Of a stretch of DNA of 64,000 nt, positions 21,827-33,881 are shown in pieces. A program made the translations under genes and the position numbers. The notes under the pieces were generated by a model. It had not been told where the DNA came from. It made no database searches and worked only from the letters and a program-made list of their open reading frames with translations. Position 1 is the first letter of the stretch. The number at the start of each line of letters is the position of its first letter. The DNA comes from Karstenula rhodostoma CBS 690.94 (Eukaryota; Ascomycota; Dothideomycetes; Pleosporales; Didymosphaeriaceae), in contig MU001501.1 of assembly GCA_010093485.1 (NCBI GenBank), positions 1,319,052 to 1,383,051 of the forward strand. Direction: 5' to 3'.

Positions 21827-24084
21827 CTATAACGAAACCGGCGCCTCGGCTCTCTTCACTTTGAACCTCTCTCCAATAACGATCCATTGCGCGACGGTGA
21901 ACGCGAACCGCATCGCATTTGCGTCCTTGTACTTGAACGCTTTCTCAACCAAACCCTCGGCTTTGTCCCAGGCGATAAACCCAAGCTCCTCCACCCTCTC
22001 CCTGGTCAGCAGTCCAGAAAGCAACTTGTGCAGTGGGCCATCTTCTGGATAGGTAGTTGGCGCAGAGTATGGCTGCAGCATGAGTTAGTACACGCCATAC
22101 CTATCGTGTATAGCACGACTTACGTGTTTCTTCCTCCTGTACAACTCATCCGTAATGAACGGCCTACTCGCCTCTCTCAAGATCCATTTTTCGGTGAACC
22201 GCTGGTCCTCCTCGTCCCATCTGATCTTAACACTCGGCGGCAGCCCGTTCACGTACTCGGTCAAATGGTGGTCCAAGAACGGCGTCCGAGCCTCGATCGA
22301 GTGCGCCATCTCCGTTCTATCGCCCAGGCACGACAAGAAAATGTTGGACAGATGGCCTTTCTGCCAGACATACAGCGCAGCATGGAGCGGATGCCACTCC
22401 GACATGATCTTCTCTCTCGCCCGGCCGTCTACAGAGTTCGCGATGGTGAGCTGCGGGTCGCATGTACCGTAGGCCTTGGTCCAGTCCGCGAAGAGCACAC
22501 CCGGGGAGAACGCTGCCATCGAGGATACCGTCGTGATGTCGTTTAGCATGCGTCGGGGGAGCGACGGCCCACGGTTCGCACCGTCGGCACCAACGGATTC
22601 GTAGTACACGCTGTTCTCCTCGTCGGTCTTGACACACTGTGCTTTCCGCGTCTCCTCCGGCAGTGGGTTGGATGCATACGCATGATCCTGTTCGCGGAGG
22701 TAGTCAGGTAGGTACATTGGGTAGCCGCCAAACTGCTCGTCGGCGCCCTCGCCCGTCAGGACCACCTTGAACCCCAGCCCCTGCGGCAATTCCGACAGCG
22801 CGTACTTGCCCACGTAGTTGAGGTCCGGGTTGTGGTGCTCGCAGTGCCACGTCGCGTCCTCGAACCGCGCGGCAAGCTCGGCCTCGCTCATGTGCTTCTT
22901 GTAGTACTTCACGCCTAGGTGGTCTGCTGTGCGGTTTGCAATGGCAGACTCGTCGAAGCCGCTGTCCTCGTCGAAGGCGATGCTGAAACAGCTTACGCGC
23001 TCGGTTTCGTGGTTGTTGCCCATGCGCTCGCCTTGCTCCTTGACGAGATGCGTTACCATGCCCGCGATCACCGAAGAGTCGATGCCGCCGCTGAGATACA
23101 CGCCGACGGGTACGTCGGCTCGGAGGCGGATGCGTATGGCTTCTAGCATCTGGGAACGAACGCCTTCGATCATTTCTTGGCCAGAGCGTGGATCCGGTTG
23201 AGTCTATGTACGTCAGATGTTGAAGTTTAACTACGAAGCTGTTCTACCTTGAGTGGGTATTCGATATCCCAGTAAGGACGCGATTCAATGCTGTCAAAAG
23301 ACTGACAGATCATGTAGTGACCAGGTCGCACCTTGCTTAATCAGTATCAACCGACTTCCCATTCACGTCCACTGCCGTACTTTTCTCACGCCTTTGAATA
23401 TCGTTCGGGCGTCGTGATTCCATCCCGCCTCTTTCAAGCCCGCAACATCCCATTGTGGCTCCCAACCCAGTGGCAGGAACGCTTTAGCTTCAGCCGCAAT
23501 AAGCAGCCTATTATCGACAAAAGTGTAAAACAGTGGTTTTATACCGTAGCGATCTCTTGCTACGATGAAGGTCTGTGTTCGCGAGTCGTAAATGCAGAGT
23601 GCGAACTCTCCGCGCAAATGGGAGAGGAAGGATAGCCCGTAGTACTTGTACAACGCGATCACGAGTTCGCTATCGCTGTGGCCTCGGAAGTGATAACCTG
23701 TCATCTCGAGCAACGAGGCTCGGAGGGAGTCGTAGTCGTAGAGCTCTCCATTCACAACTGCGTGCACGGTGTCTTCCTCATCATGGAACGGCTGCGCGCC
23801 ATCTGGCGACAAGTCGTTGATGGCCAGTCTGACGTGACCAAGTGCTGCATGGATTCTTAGTACCCATCGCGTCGGAGAACTATTTCGGACGGTTAGGGCT
23901 GTAACGTTGAAGTACCAACTTTATTATCAGGGCTTATCCATTGGCCTCTTGAATCGGGCCCTCTATGCTTGATCAATTCAAGACTCTCATCTAGCTGTTG
24001 CGGCCAAGTTTTTGGATTGTCAAGACGGCCAGAGCAATTCTTTGGGGCATGGTCAAGGGCGACGATGCAACTGATACCACACAT
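21827..24084 (-). CDS. Asparagine synthetase (glutamine-hydrolysing)
   Basis: There are five exons: 24084-23916, 23844-23381, 23331-23248, 23203-22124 and 22072-21827. The introns are 44-71 bp, giving about 680 residues. The enzyme makes Asn from Asp, ATP and Gln. The N-terminal glutaminase domain starts MCGISC, where Cys2 becomes the N-terminal nucleophile. It also has HRGPDS and NGELYDYDSLR. The synthetase domain has the ATP-pyrophosphatase loop YLSGGIDSS (about residues 275-283) and TGEGADEQFGGY. At 680 residues it is longer than yeast Asn1/Asn2 and closer to the bacterial-type AsnB group found in filamentous fungi. All splice phases agree. One 44-bp intron is near the minimum size. Confidence 0.92.
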
Positions 24085-24574
24085 CTTGAAAAGGTGTCAA
24101 TGGGGAGATGATGTACCTGTGGTTTTGCGATATGGGAGCAATGGTGCTGATTCAATAGCTTATGACGTATTGATGATCCTTTAGGCAGTCCGTTGCGAAC
24201 ATCGGAGCTAGCACCACGACCAATGGAGACTGGGAAGTCTTCCTCAGCTCGATGTCACTTCTTTATACGACGAACACCTCTGAACAATATGTCCTAGCTC
24301 ATAAGAGACCACGTATTTGTGCATAATTGTCTGAGGTCGGCCATCACCGACCTTTCCCAGTCACAGAGAATCAGCGATATCTACGTTTACCATCACTGGG
24401 GAGGGTGAGCTGTTTCAGAGACTTCATCACTAAAAACAGCAGTCACAGCAGCAACAGCTTTCGTGGGCAACCTTTTGTATTGTCCAGCCCTAAGAAGTAG
24501 GGGTAAAGATATGTTCAGAACGGCATCAGCCAATATATACAAAGAATACGCTCTCCCAGACAACTGACAACCGC
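24085..24574. other. Intergenic, nothing recognised
   Basis: This is the promoter side of asparagine synthetase and the 3' flank of the GH12 gene. No repeat or gene was seen. Confidence 0.4.
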
Positions 24575-25425
24575 TTATTTGACAGAGATGCTGTAAGCAG
24601 AGGTCTTGAAAACGACGTTGGACCCAGTGAAGGGCTCAGTACCAGCCTGGAGCGAGGTAATGTAGTAGCTGGACGGCACGCCCTGGCTGCTGGTGAGGTA
24701 CTTGAAGAAGAGGTTGAGGTCGCCGTTGAAGTTGCCGTTGTTCTTGGAGGCGACGAAGGAGTACACCTTGACGTCACCGTTGAGGCCGTAGAACAACTTG
24801 TAGCTGGCACCGCCGATGGTGACGGTGGCGATGGCCTTGCCGATGGGGCCGGCGCCTCCGTAGGTGCCGAGCCAGATCATGATCTCGTAGGCGTTTTCGC
24901 CGCCTGAGGTAGGGGCGAGCCAGAGGTCGTAGGAGACGTCGGCGATAGGGGTGCCGCTGCTGGTTTGGCTGGGGAGGGTGTTAGGTTGACTGTATTGTAT
25001 GGCTTCGGTTGGAGTACTTACGACCACTTCCAGACGGAAGGAATAGAGGAGACAGCGGACAGCTTCTTGTTGACCTTCTCGAGAGCGACGTTGGAGTAGC
25101 TCTTGACCTGGATTGGTGCACCGGCCCAGGTCCACTTCGTGGACCAAGCAACGGTGCTGCCGCTGAGGGACTTGAAGTAGGTGCACTGCGATCCAGAGGT
25201 GGCGTGGGACGATCCCCAGTTGTTACTGCTTGCATCAGCTTGACGTCCTGAGCACTCCTCAGCCAGCCCGACTCACTGGTAAACTGTGTACCCGCCCTCT
25301 GCCAGGGTGCCGAAAGCGTCGCAAGAGATGGTGGTGTCACGCTTCTCGACAGTAGCCTCGAGGGGAGCAGCGAAGGCGCTCGAGGCGGCCAAAGCCAGAG
25401 AAACGAGAGAAGTGGAGAATTTCAT
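24575..25425 (-). CDS. Secreted glycoside hydrolase family 12 endoglucanase/xyloglucanase
   Basis: There are three exons: 25425-25277, 25225-25022 and 24968-24575, with introns of 51 and 53 bp, giving 248 residues. A signal peptide ([19 protein letters not shown]) is followed by a likely Kex2-type KR near residue 29. The mature part has the GH12 jelly-roll signatures YNNxWG-like HNNWGSS, then [12 protein letters not shown] with the probable nucleophile Glu146. The probable acid/base Glu229 is in [11 protein letters not shown]. The family cuts beta-1,4-glucan or xyloglucan with retention, so this is an extracellular plant-cell-wall enzyme. That fits a plant-associated or saprotrophic fungus. 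It has no cellulose-binding module. Confidence 0.92.
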
Positions 25426-26376
25426 GTTGCAGGAATGAACCGGGGACAGAGATAGAACTGAAGTATAGCAGAGAGTGAATGGTAGGTGGGACACAAACAG
25501 CCTGGAAGCCAAGTCATTTATACTGCGTCCCCTATATGTGTTAAGCTCCCGTAGTGTTCGCCGCAACAGCACCGAGCACTATACCAATAGAGATGGTTGT
25601 TCCGCGAATTATCGAGCATAGACCCTTTCGGTCTGGTATGTTTCGACCGCGTGTTTCGGCTAGACGGTAGAACGCCTCGTATAAGTGCCGCCGGTGGGGA
25701 ATAAATTTCCCGGAGCTTAACAGCTTCGTACAACACTAGACAGGGTTACTACCCTGGTAAGTATGGGGTGCAGATGCCATTCGAAGGAAAGCAAGTGTCG
25801 ATTGGTACGTGTTGACAGCCAAGGAATCCTACTGCTTAGCGCGGTGCTCTGTCCTTGGTGGCATTTTCTATGCGACGCCTGTCGAGCTGTGAGCTTGCAG
25901 ACGAACATGTATACGGAGAGTGTGGATCGTCGTCGGCGCGTGGTGGAGCTGCCCCTGCTCGGGTATTAGAGAAGGCTCGGAAATTGGGTCTAGCTCTTTC
26001 GAGTTAGGTGAATCTACTATGGCAAGTGTCGCAATGTATGAAACAATAATTTTGTTTTACTGACGCATTTACGGAGATAATGCAGTTAGCGGAAGACTAC
26101 TAATCATGTTATCGCAAGCTGACACGTTTCTCGACACAAGACTATGGACCTATACATCAGCATACTTTTGTTTAGGATCTTATATGAGTGTAGTGCGTGG
26201 ATGATTCATCGCGATCATCTCTTCAGCATAGCAGAGAAAAGGTGTGAAGGTAGACAATGGATGCTTCTACTATGCAGAGAGTTACCCCAAAATGGCGCAC
26301 AAACGCCGGGAGTCTACGAGTTCCATGACATCGCTCATAATTCCAACAAAGGGAAAACATCAAAGTATCGGCCGTC
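25426..26376. other. Promoter of the GH12 gene and its upstream flank
   Basis: About 950 bases without a supported gene. It includes a TATA-like box for the GH12 gene and AT-rich sequence near 26.0 kb. Short frames on both strands carry no recognisable feature. Confidence 0.4.
25516..25522 (-). promoter_or_regulatory. Possible TATA box of the GH12 gene
   Basis: TATAAAT on the minus strand lies about 90 bases upstream of the GH12 start codon. This spacing is reasonable for a TATA-driven, inducible secreted-enzyme gene. It is assigned by sequence only. Confidence 0.4.
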
Positions 26377-28568
26377 TCATATCTTCAATCCCTCGATGGC
26401 CGCCTCCAAATCGTCCACCTTGCTCTCAACCTCCTTCGCCTTTGCAGCTTTCATCTCCCGATACGCCCTCGCAACCACCTCCATGACTTTCCCCATGGCC
26501 GCATCCTCTCCCCTGCCCTCCATTTCCTTCTTTACCCTCGCAAAATTCTCCTTGACGAAGACCTGGTACTCGCCGTTCTGCTTCTTTCCATCCTTGCCTA
26601 CAGCACCACCACGGGGCGTAGGTTTCGTCTGCATGAGCTTCGCCTTGCACCGACCGCACGAGTGGCGCACAGGGTCGATGGACTTGCTGTGCCTCTTGAA
26701 CTCGTAGCCACACGCCACGCACTCCCAGATGTACTTGTAGTCGATCTTGTACGAGTGCTTGGTGGTGACTTCGACGCCCCTGCTCTTGAACGCGGCGGTA
26801 ACTTTCGATCCCCACGACTTGAACTCCGCGCCATGCGGGTTGTTGCGGATCTCGCTGATCATAAAGGTGGCGAGGTGGCAGTACTCGTGCGCAAGCACGT
26901 TGTAGAGCCTCTCCTCGTCGTCGATGACCTTCTCGGCAAGTTCGATGGAGCAGTAGTGCCGAATCTCGACGCGCGTGTCGGAGGGAAGAGGACCGGTGCG
27001 CAGGCGGATTTGCTCGCGGCGCCAGTTGGCACGACCAGCAGTTGTCTTGAGTGTCTTGGACCAGACGAGCTTGATGCCACCAGTGTTGCTGGAGAGCTCG
27101 GCGATGCGGCCGTTTGTGATGGCGGTATCTACCTCAGCAATGAAGGATTCGGCGATTGCGTGCTTGCGGGCTGCAAAGTCCTTACGTTGGGCGCGCAAGA
27201 CCGCTACGGTCGGCGAAGAATCATCTGCAGATGCCTTCTTGGTAGGAGATTGTGCTTTCTTCTTCCGTGGTGAAACTGCGGGAGAAGGGAAGGAGTCACT
27301 CTCGTCGTCAGAGATGGTTATGGAGTTCATCTGGTTCTCGAGCAGCTTGAACAGGTTCTGCTTTCGGGGCGAAAGAAGCGGCTTCGAGGGCGAGAACTTG
27401 TCATTGTGGTCGTTGACTATCTCAGGGTCCCAGAATGCATCGATGCTGGGTCGTAGATTTGGCGCGTTTGGGATCCGAGCATTCTTCTTCGACGGTGAGG
27501 CAAGTTTCGAAGGACTGGGTAGCTGAGGAGGCGTGCTGGGGCGCGATATCGGAGGGGCCTTGCGAGGTGAGCGTTGTTTCGTAGGAGTTGGGGAGCTGAA
27601 CGAGGTTAATCGCTACGCATTGCAAAAAATATCAGTACTCACTAGACTAGAACATCATCTGCACGGTTCGACGCCCTGCTGCTTGTACGAGAGGAAGCGG
27701 CGAAAGACGCGGTGCGCGCTCGGGCAGGTGGTGGAAGTGCGAAGGATGATGATGGCGCAGGAGAGCTCGACAGATCAATGACATCTTGCGCCCAGTTTGA
27801 GATGGTGCTGTGACCCTTTCGGAACGGAGGCCTGTTGGAAACAAGAGGTGGCGGTGGCATGTCCGTGGAAAGCTTCCACGCTGGCTCTGGAACCGGAGCT
27901 TGTGTGTGCTGAGACATAACGGCATCATCATATTCCTCGTCTTCCTCTTGCTCAGAATCGGATACTACCCTCCTCCTCGCTCGAGGTTGTTCGCGTCTTC
28001 TCCTGGCAGCGACTACGGGCTCTTCGTCTGCATCATCATCGTTCTCCCCTTCCACCTGCCGCACATTCTCCTTGTCTTCGTCGTTCGCGTGATCAGGGTC
28101 ACCGCACAAGATGCTCTGCTCAACGTCGTGCTCATCTACGACTGTCTCTTCCACCTCGGATCGCGCAAAATTCAAGGGACCCTTCCTCCTCGCCACAGTC
28201 TTCGCCAGAGTCTTCGAGTACAGATGGTTTGCGGCACTCCCACCCTCCCCGAGCGGCCTTCTAGGTCTTTTGTCCTTGACGGGTGTTGCTGCTAGGCTGC
28301 GCAGACTCTCGGTGCTGGGCCTCCTTGCCAGACTCGCATTGCTCTCCATTGGCCGCAGCACGCGCTGTTTCTTAACCGGCGACTGATTGATTGGAGCCTT
28401 CGGAACGAGGAAGGAGCCTTCATCGGAGTCTTCTGGCGATGTGTATCGCAGTTTGCGGGTTGATGACGATTCGCGCACCGTCTTGCGGGGACTGGTTCGT
28501 GTGGTAGGTGTTGGTGGAGGTATGAATACGGCGTGCTCCGTGGGGCTAGGCTTCCGAAGGCGTGCCAT
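26377..28568 (-). CDS. GCNA-like SprT-domain protease (DNA-protein crosslink repair family)
   Basis: Two exons (28568-27643 and 27595-26377, 47-bp intron) give 714 residues. The N-terminal ~400 residues are disordered, acidic and basic in patches. They include SIM-like hydrophobic cores next to acids or serines (DVIDLSSSP and ITISDDESD). The C-terminal SprT-like domain has the zinc-protease motif HEYCH at about residues 545-549. A four-Cys ribbon follows (CVACGYEF ... CGRCKAKL). Disordered SIM-bearing region plus SprT domain and ribbon is the layout of GCNA/ACRC. That family digests DNA-protein crosslinks at SUMO-marked sites in the nucleus. The C-terminus ends in a short coiled coil. The function is inferred from architecture. 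Confidence 0.85.
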
Positions 28569-29177
28569 TGTGTAGACTTGTAGTGATATGAAGAATGTGT
28601 GAGCGATTCGATATGAGGATGGGGGGTTGCGAAGGTTTGTTTTGCGACTGGTTGTTGGGGCGACGACTAGCGCGTCCTTGTGCCGCGCGCAACGGTCATT
28701 AGTGCACGAGCTTTTGGAACTTCACAGCTACTTTAATAACGCGAGATTCAGAAAACCAACCCGATGCCCTTCATGTAAAAACGTGACGGCGCAGCCCAAA
28801 TCACGTCCAGAAACCCGCGAAATCAGTGGCTACGTACAACCGAAATGACTTTATGGGACATGGTTAGTAGATCGCAAGTTCAGACCAGAGGGAGTCGAAA
28901 CGTTCTGTGAAGTAATGCCGCAAATGAATTCGAACGATAGCATGCTAAACACCATAAAAAATACAGTCCAAACCCGACCTTGCCGAGCCGGTATGATATC
29001 AAAAGCTCTGCCATCAGCACATTGCATGTTCGTGACCACCTATCACAATCCAACCTTCTTCTTCCCCAGACGTCGTGACTTCGTCCGTCACCATCAGCGG
29101 TGTATCCGGGCCTTCTTGGCCTCAATATGTACATCTGTATTCGCATGTCATGTTCCAAAGCCCTCGTCGTGATGCGC
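28569..29177. other. Intergenic, nothing recognised
   Basis: This is the promoter of the GCNA-like gene and the 3' flank of the aconitase gene. The frames across it lack features or splice support. Confidence 0.4.
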
Positions 29178-32100
29178 TTAGTTGGCAGCCTTCTTGGCCA
29201 TGGTGTTGAGCGCACTGCCGTTCTTGAACCACTCGATCTGGCCCTCGTTGAAGGTGTGCGACAGCTTGATGTCGAAGGACTTGCTGCCATCGACAGGGTG
29301 GACGGTGAGGGTGATGGGCTTGCCGGGGGCGAGCTCAGTGGCGGCGATGGTGACCTTGTCGTTGGGGCCGACCTTCTCGTAGTCGGCGGGGTCGCTGAAG
29401 GTCAACGGAAGCATACCTTGCTTCTTCAAGTTGGTCTCGTGCTGTGGCAGGTCAGTAAAATCTTCTTCCGCTAGCAAAACGAGCAACTTACGATACGAGC
29501 GAAGGATCGGGTGATAATGGCGATACCTCCCAAGTGCCTGGGCTCCAGAGCAGCGTGCTCACGGGAAGAGCCCTCGCCGTAGTTCCAGTCACCGATGACA
29601 ACCCACGGAATGCCGTTCTTCTTGTAGTCACGGGCGACAGCCGGGACCGCGTCGTACTCGCCAGTGAGGTTGTTCTTGATCTTGTTCGCCTCGCCGCTGT
29701 CAGCGCTGATGGCACCAATGAGCATGTTGTTGGATATGTTGTCCAAGTGTCTGGGGCGAAGTTAGCGAGGGTTGCAGAGTGAGGTATAGGTGTTAAAAAA
29801 GAAATGTTTTTTTTTCCTTCTTTTTCTTTTTTTTTTTGTACGTACCCTCTGTACTTCAACCAAGGTCCGGCCATAGAGATATGATCCGTCGTAGTTTTAC
29901 CCTGGGTCTTGATTAAAATTGGCACTTCCGTGATGTCCTTGCCGTTCCAGGCATCGAAAGGTTGAAGGAGCTGGAGGCGGTCGGAGGTGGGGGACACGGC
30001 GACCGAGACGGAGGAACGATCCTCGGGAGGAGCCTGGTACGTGTCCTGACCCGGGTCATACCCACGAGTGGGGAGACCGTTGCCGGTGGGTTCCTTGAGC
30101 TGTGGAGATGTAAGCGATCATCACTGAATTATACCAGGCTACGTTAAACTGACCTTGAACTCCTTGCCATCCTTGTCCTTGAGGGTGTCGGTCTGGTCAA
30201 TGTTAGCGCTTGATGCAAACGAATTTCGAATGATGTCAATCTGTGCATCGCCGAGTCTGGGGCAACTCAGGGTACTGAAACTCCGCCCCTGTAGTGGATG
30301 CACCCATGACGGACGACCCAGTACCAGGTCAGGAATTCCAGCACATCATGAAGGGTCCTGGGATGACCCAGGATGCTCAAACTCCAGCCCAACACTGAAT
30401 GCATCCTCAAGGAATGAGACAGTGCAGAGATGAAAGTTTGGGGACCGCGTCGAGGGTGTTTGGGTAGCCGGGGTAGACTCACCAGAGGGTTGAAGGAAAG
30501 GGTTCCGGCAATGGACATGGCCACGACCAGGTCAGGCGAGGTCACGAAAGAGTGAGTAGCCGGGTTCGCATCGTTACGTCCGGTGAAGTTTCGGTTGTAA
30601 GACGAGAGAATCGAGTTAGGCTCCCCTTTAGCTACATCGGTGCGGTTCCACTGACCTGGAAAGAGTTAGCAGATGTGTAGCGATGGCGAGACTGGTATAC
30701 GTGACAACTTACCAATGCAAGGGCCGCAAGCGTTGGCGAGGACCATGCCGCCGAACTCCTCGAAAGTCTTGAGCTGACCGTCACGCTCAATGGTGGCGCG
30801 GATCTGCTCGGAACCGGGGGTGACGGTGAACAGGGCTTTGGACTTGATGCCGTGTGACATGGCGTCCTCGGCGATCGAGGCGGCGCGCGACATATCCTCG
30901 TATGAGGAGTTAGTGCACGAACCGATGAGACCGACCTTGAGCTCCTCGGGCCACTTGTTGGCCTTGACGGCCTCCTTGAACTTGCTGATCGGGGTCGCAA
31001 GATCGGGCGTGAAGGGACCGTTGATGTGGGGCTCGAGCTCGTCAAGGTTGATCTCAATGAGCTCATCATACTGGGTGCCCTCATCTTCACGAAGCTCGGC
31101 GGCGTACTCGCGGGAGAAGTCACCGATGGACTGGCGCTTGGTAGCGGCAAGGTAGTCGTACATGCGGTCGTTAAAGGGGAAAAGAGATGTGGTAGCACCA
31201 ATTTCAGCACTGTTGCACGCGTTAGCCAGGTATAACTCGCGAACGCAAACAAAGGACTCACCCCATATTGCAGATCGTAGCCATGCCCGTACAGGACAGG
31301 CTCTCGGTACCGGGGCCATGGTATTCGACAATGTAGCCGGTTCCGCCCTTTACGGTGAGGATGCCAGCAACCTTGAGAATGATGTCTAAAAGTTCCAGTT
31401 AGCTCCTTGAGGCTCCGTTCGGACTCGGGCGCTCCGTGCACTACAGATGGGAGAAATCCGGTGACAACAAAAGCTCGGATGAGAACTTACCCTTGGGAGA
31501 GGTCCAGCCAGAGAGCTTGCCGGTCAGCTTGACACCAAGCACCTTGGGAGCCTTCAACTCCCAAGGAAGACCAGCCATGACATCGACGGCGTCAGCACCT
31601 CCGACACCGATAGCAGCCATACCCAGACCACCAGCGTTGGGTGTGTGTGAGTCGGTACCGATGAGCAGAGCACCGGGGAAAGCGTAGTTCTCGAGGACAA
31701 TCTGGTGGATGATACCAGAGCCGGGCTTCCAGAAACCAATGTTGTACTTTGCGCAAGAGGTGGCCAAGAAGTCGTAGACCTCCTTGTTGATGTCATTGGC
31801 GCGAGCCAAATCCTTTGCGCCTCCAATCTGGGCCTCGATCAAGTGATCGCAGTGCACAGTGGTGGGAGTAGCGACCTGGGGCAGACCAGCCGACATGAAC
31901 TGCAGAATGGCCATCTGGGCGGTGGCATCCTGGCAAGCAACGCGGTCGGGGCGGAGCTTGAGGTAGCTCGAGCCTCGCTCGATCTCCTGGTTATGGGGGT
32001 CGTCCAAATGCGAGTAGAGGATCTTCTCAGCGAGGGCGAGCGGGCGGTTCAGACGCTTGCGCACGATGCCCAGGTTCTCGCTCATCTTCTGGTAGTTGAT

Positions 32101-32226
32101 GTAGTGGCCCTTCTCCCAGTTGGTCATCTCGACCTTCTTGGAGAGCGGCGCATCGCTGACGGTGGCCAATTGCCTCCGTTGGACAAGGCTCTGGCCGAGT
32201 CGGCCTAGCCTCGCGAACTTCTGCAT
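29178..32226 (-). CDS. ACO1: Aconitate hydratase, mitochondrial
   Basis: There are eight exons: 32226-31491, 31385-31262, 31209-30714, 30655-30483, 30192-30154, 30099-29846, 29751-29492 and 29441-29178. They give 781 residues. The enzyme interconverts citrate and isocitrate in the TCA cycle using a 4Fe-4S cluster. The N-terminal presequence is [20 protein letters not shown]. Cluster ligands are the Cys of IGSCTNSS (about 385) and the two of [11 protein letters not shown] (about 448 and 451). The swivel domain has [19 protein letters not shown]. Most introns are 50-105 bp, but intron 4 (30193-30482) is 290 bp. Intron 6 carries long T/A tracts. All splice phases agree. Confidence 0.95.
30193..30482 (-). 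other. Unusually long aconitase intron with an internal imperfect duplication
   Basis: This 290-bp GT-AG intron is about five times the median of its neighbours. Two segments about 100 bp apart are similar (around ACTGAAACTCCGCCCCTG and GCTCAAACTCCAGCCCAA), each followed by a GATGCACCC/AATGCATCC string. Confidence 0.5.
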
Positions 32227-32949
32227 GGTGGGTGGTATGGATGAAGTGGAGAATTGGAGAGATGGAGAAGCGGAAGAAAAGAAACGTCAGAAGCTGGTCC
32301 GCAACCTGGCCGCTAACTAATGGCGATCAGAGCTCGGCTGATTGGCTGCAGCGCGGGTGGCACGGATAGAGCTACCTCGGCGTTTGCGCAAAGCGAGGCG
32401 GCTGTGATTTCCCGTCGTCCGCGTGTGTGTTTCACGTGCTGGCGTGCGAAAGCCGCGATAACAGGCGCTCTTCGCAGCTCGCGCCCAACGCCGCCGCGGC
32501 ACTTCTTCACCGTGTTATATCAAGGTTGGGGCACGCCGCAGAGCAATGGCTGGAGGAATGTCGTCACGCGGCAGCAGCTGCGAGCGTGGAGGAATGACCC
32601 CGCGCGCGCCGCCTTTCTTTTGGCCGCCTCCTCGCCCTCGCACGGGCTGATTGGCAGCAGATAACACACCGCATCGCCATCGCCATCGCCATCGCCATCG
32701 CGCCCTCTGCGACCGGAGCACGACTGCGATGCGATCGCGATCCAGCTGCCGTTGCACGTCTGCAGGCCAGTTCGCGCAGTAGCGCCAAGCCCGTGTGCAC
32801 GCTCCGAAAAATTCTGTCGACCTGCAGACAGCGCCCGTCCGCCGCACGTCCCGCAGCCGGCAGGCCGAACTGCACCTTGTCGCATTCCGACCGCGACCGA
32901 CCCCACATCCGCGGCCGAGTTTGCACATAGATACTATCAGACAACCACC
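32227..32949. promoter_or_regulatory. Divergent promoter region between aconitase and BUD20, with a hexamer repeat
   Basis: This 720-bp region lies between two divergent start codons. It is GC-rich and includes a short CGCCAT hexamer array near 32,670-32,700. No other gene is supported. Confidence 0.45.
32668..32701. repeat. CGCCAT hexanucleotide microsatellite
   Basis: About five perfect copies of CGCCAT occur in a row in the divergent promoter region. Confidence 0.8.
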
Positions 32950-33360
32950 ATGCCCGCGATACGAGGAGAGAACTCCAAGAAGAAGACGCGCCGCCACACG
33001 CGCGACCTCGACCAGATCCACGCCGACCTCCGCGACGAAAAGCACCTCGCGCAGTTCAAGGATGTGAAGGCCGCCGAGGACCTGCCGGGCCTGGGCCAGT
33101 GGTACTGCAAAGAGTGCGCAAAATGGTTTGAGAGCGAGGCCAACTTTGAGGCCCACCACAAGGGGAAGGTGCACAAGCGGAGGTGAGGAAGGCGCTGTGG
33201 GTGTTGAGGAAGGAGGCACTGACAACCAGGCAGAGTCAAGCAACTGAAGGAAGAGCCATACTCGCAGAAGGAAGCAGAGGCAGCCGCAGGACTCTCGACC
33301 GACAACGGGAAGCGCACCACGTCGCTGATGGAGGTGGACGATGCTGCCGTGGCGGCATAG
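32950..33360 (+). CDS. BUD20: Bud20/ZNF593-family pre-60S export zinc-finger protein
   Basis: Two exons (32950-33182 and 33234-33360, 51-bp intron) give 119 residues. Bud20 is a shuttling factor on pre-60S particles that helps their nuclear export. The basic N-terminus (GENSKKKTRRHTRDLDQIHADL) is diagnostic. It is followed by the C2H2 finger WYCKECAKWFESEANFEAHH then HKR. The second exon gives the YSQKEAEAAAGL segment common in fungal homologues. Length matches the family. Confidence 0.93.
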
Positions 33361-33881
33361 AAAGAGTCCTGGAGGTGTCGTAGCGACATAAAGCAGACCA
33401 GCAGAGGGAGGAGAGTTTGGCATAGGGGCGAAAAAAGGAACCGTTGGGGGTGGTGCATGGGAAAGGGCATTTAGGCGGCATTGCAGACTTTTTTTTTCGG
33501 TCGCCTTCCAGGCACTGCTGCAGAATGGTGCCTGGCTGCCTACTTCACGATTTGCATTACACGGCGCTCAAAATTCCGGGAACGGACCACATAGAGGACA
33601 CCAAAAGTTCAAATGATACCCCGCGGCCAATTATACAGGCTCGAAAATGCTATAATATTCAACTGCAAGTCCGAAATGTCGTGGTCGTGAATTAGGTAAC
33701 CATATAGTTGGTGCCTGAGCCTGCCTGATTGCTACCTACGCGAGCGTGCTACCTGAAGAACTTCACCATCGCCGCATATAAACCGCCACAACCACACATC
33801 TGAACATGCATCACCGATAACCAGGCCTCCGACCAACTTCCTTCACCCATCACACACTCAAACACCCCCAAATCACGAAGA
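33361..33881. other. Intergenic, nothing recognised
   Basis: This is the Bud20 3' flank and the Mog1 promoter. A short T run is present at about 33,490. No gene was seen. Confidence 0.4.

Noticed and set aside
31026..32208. Plus-strand frames of 60-170 codons across the aconitase gene
   Set aside because: They are antisense shadows of aconitase exons and lack features of their own.
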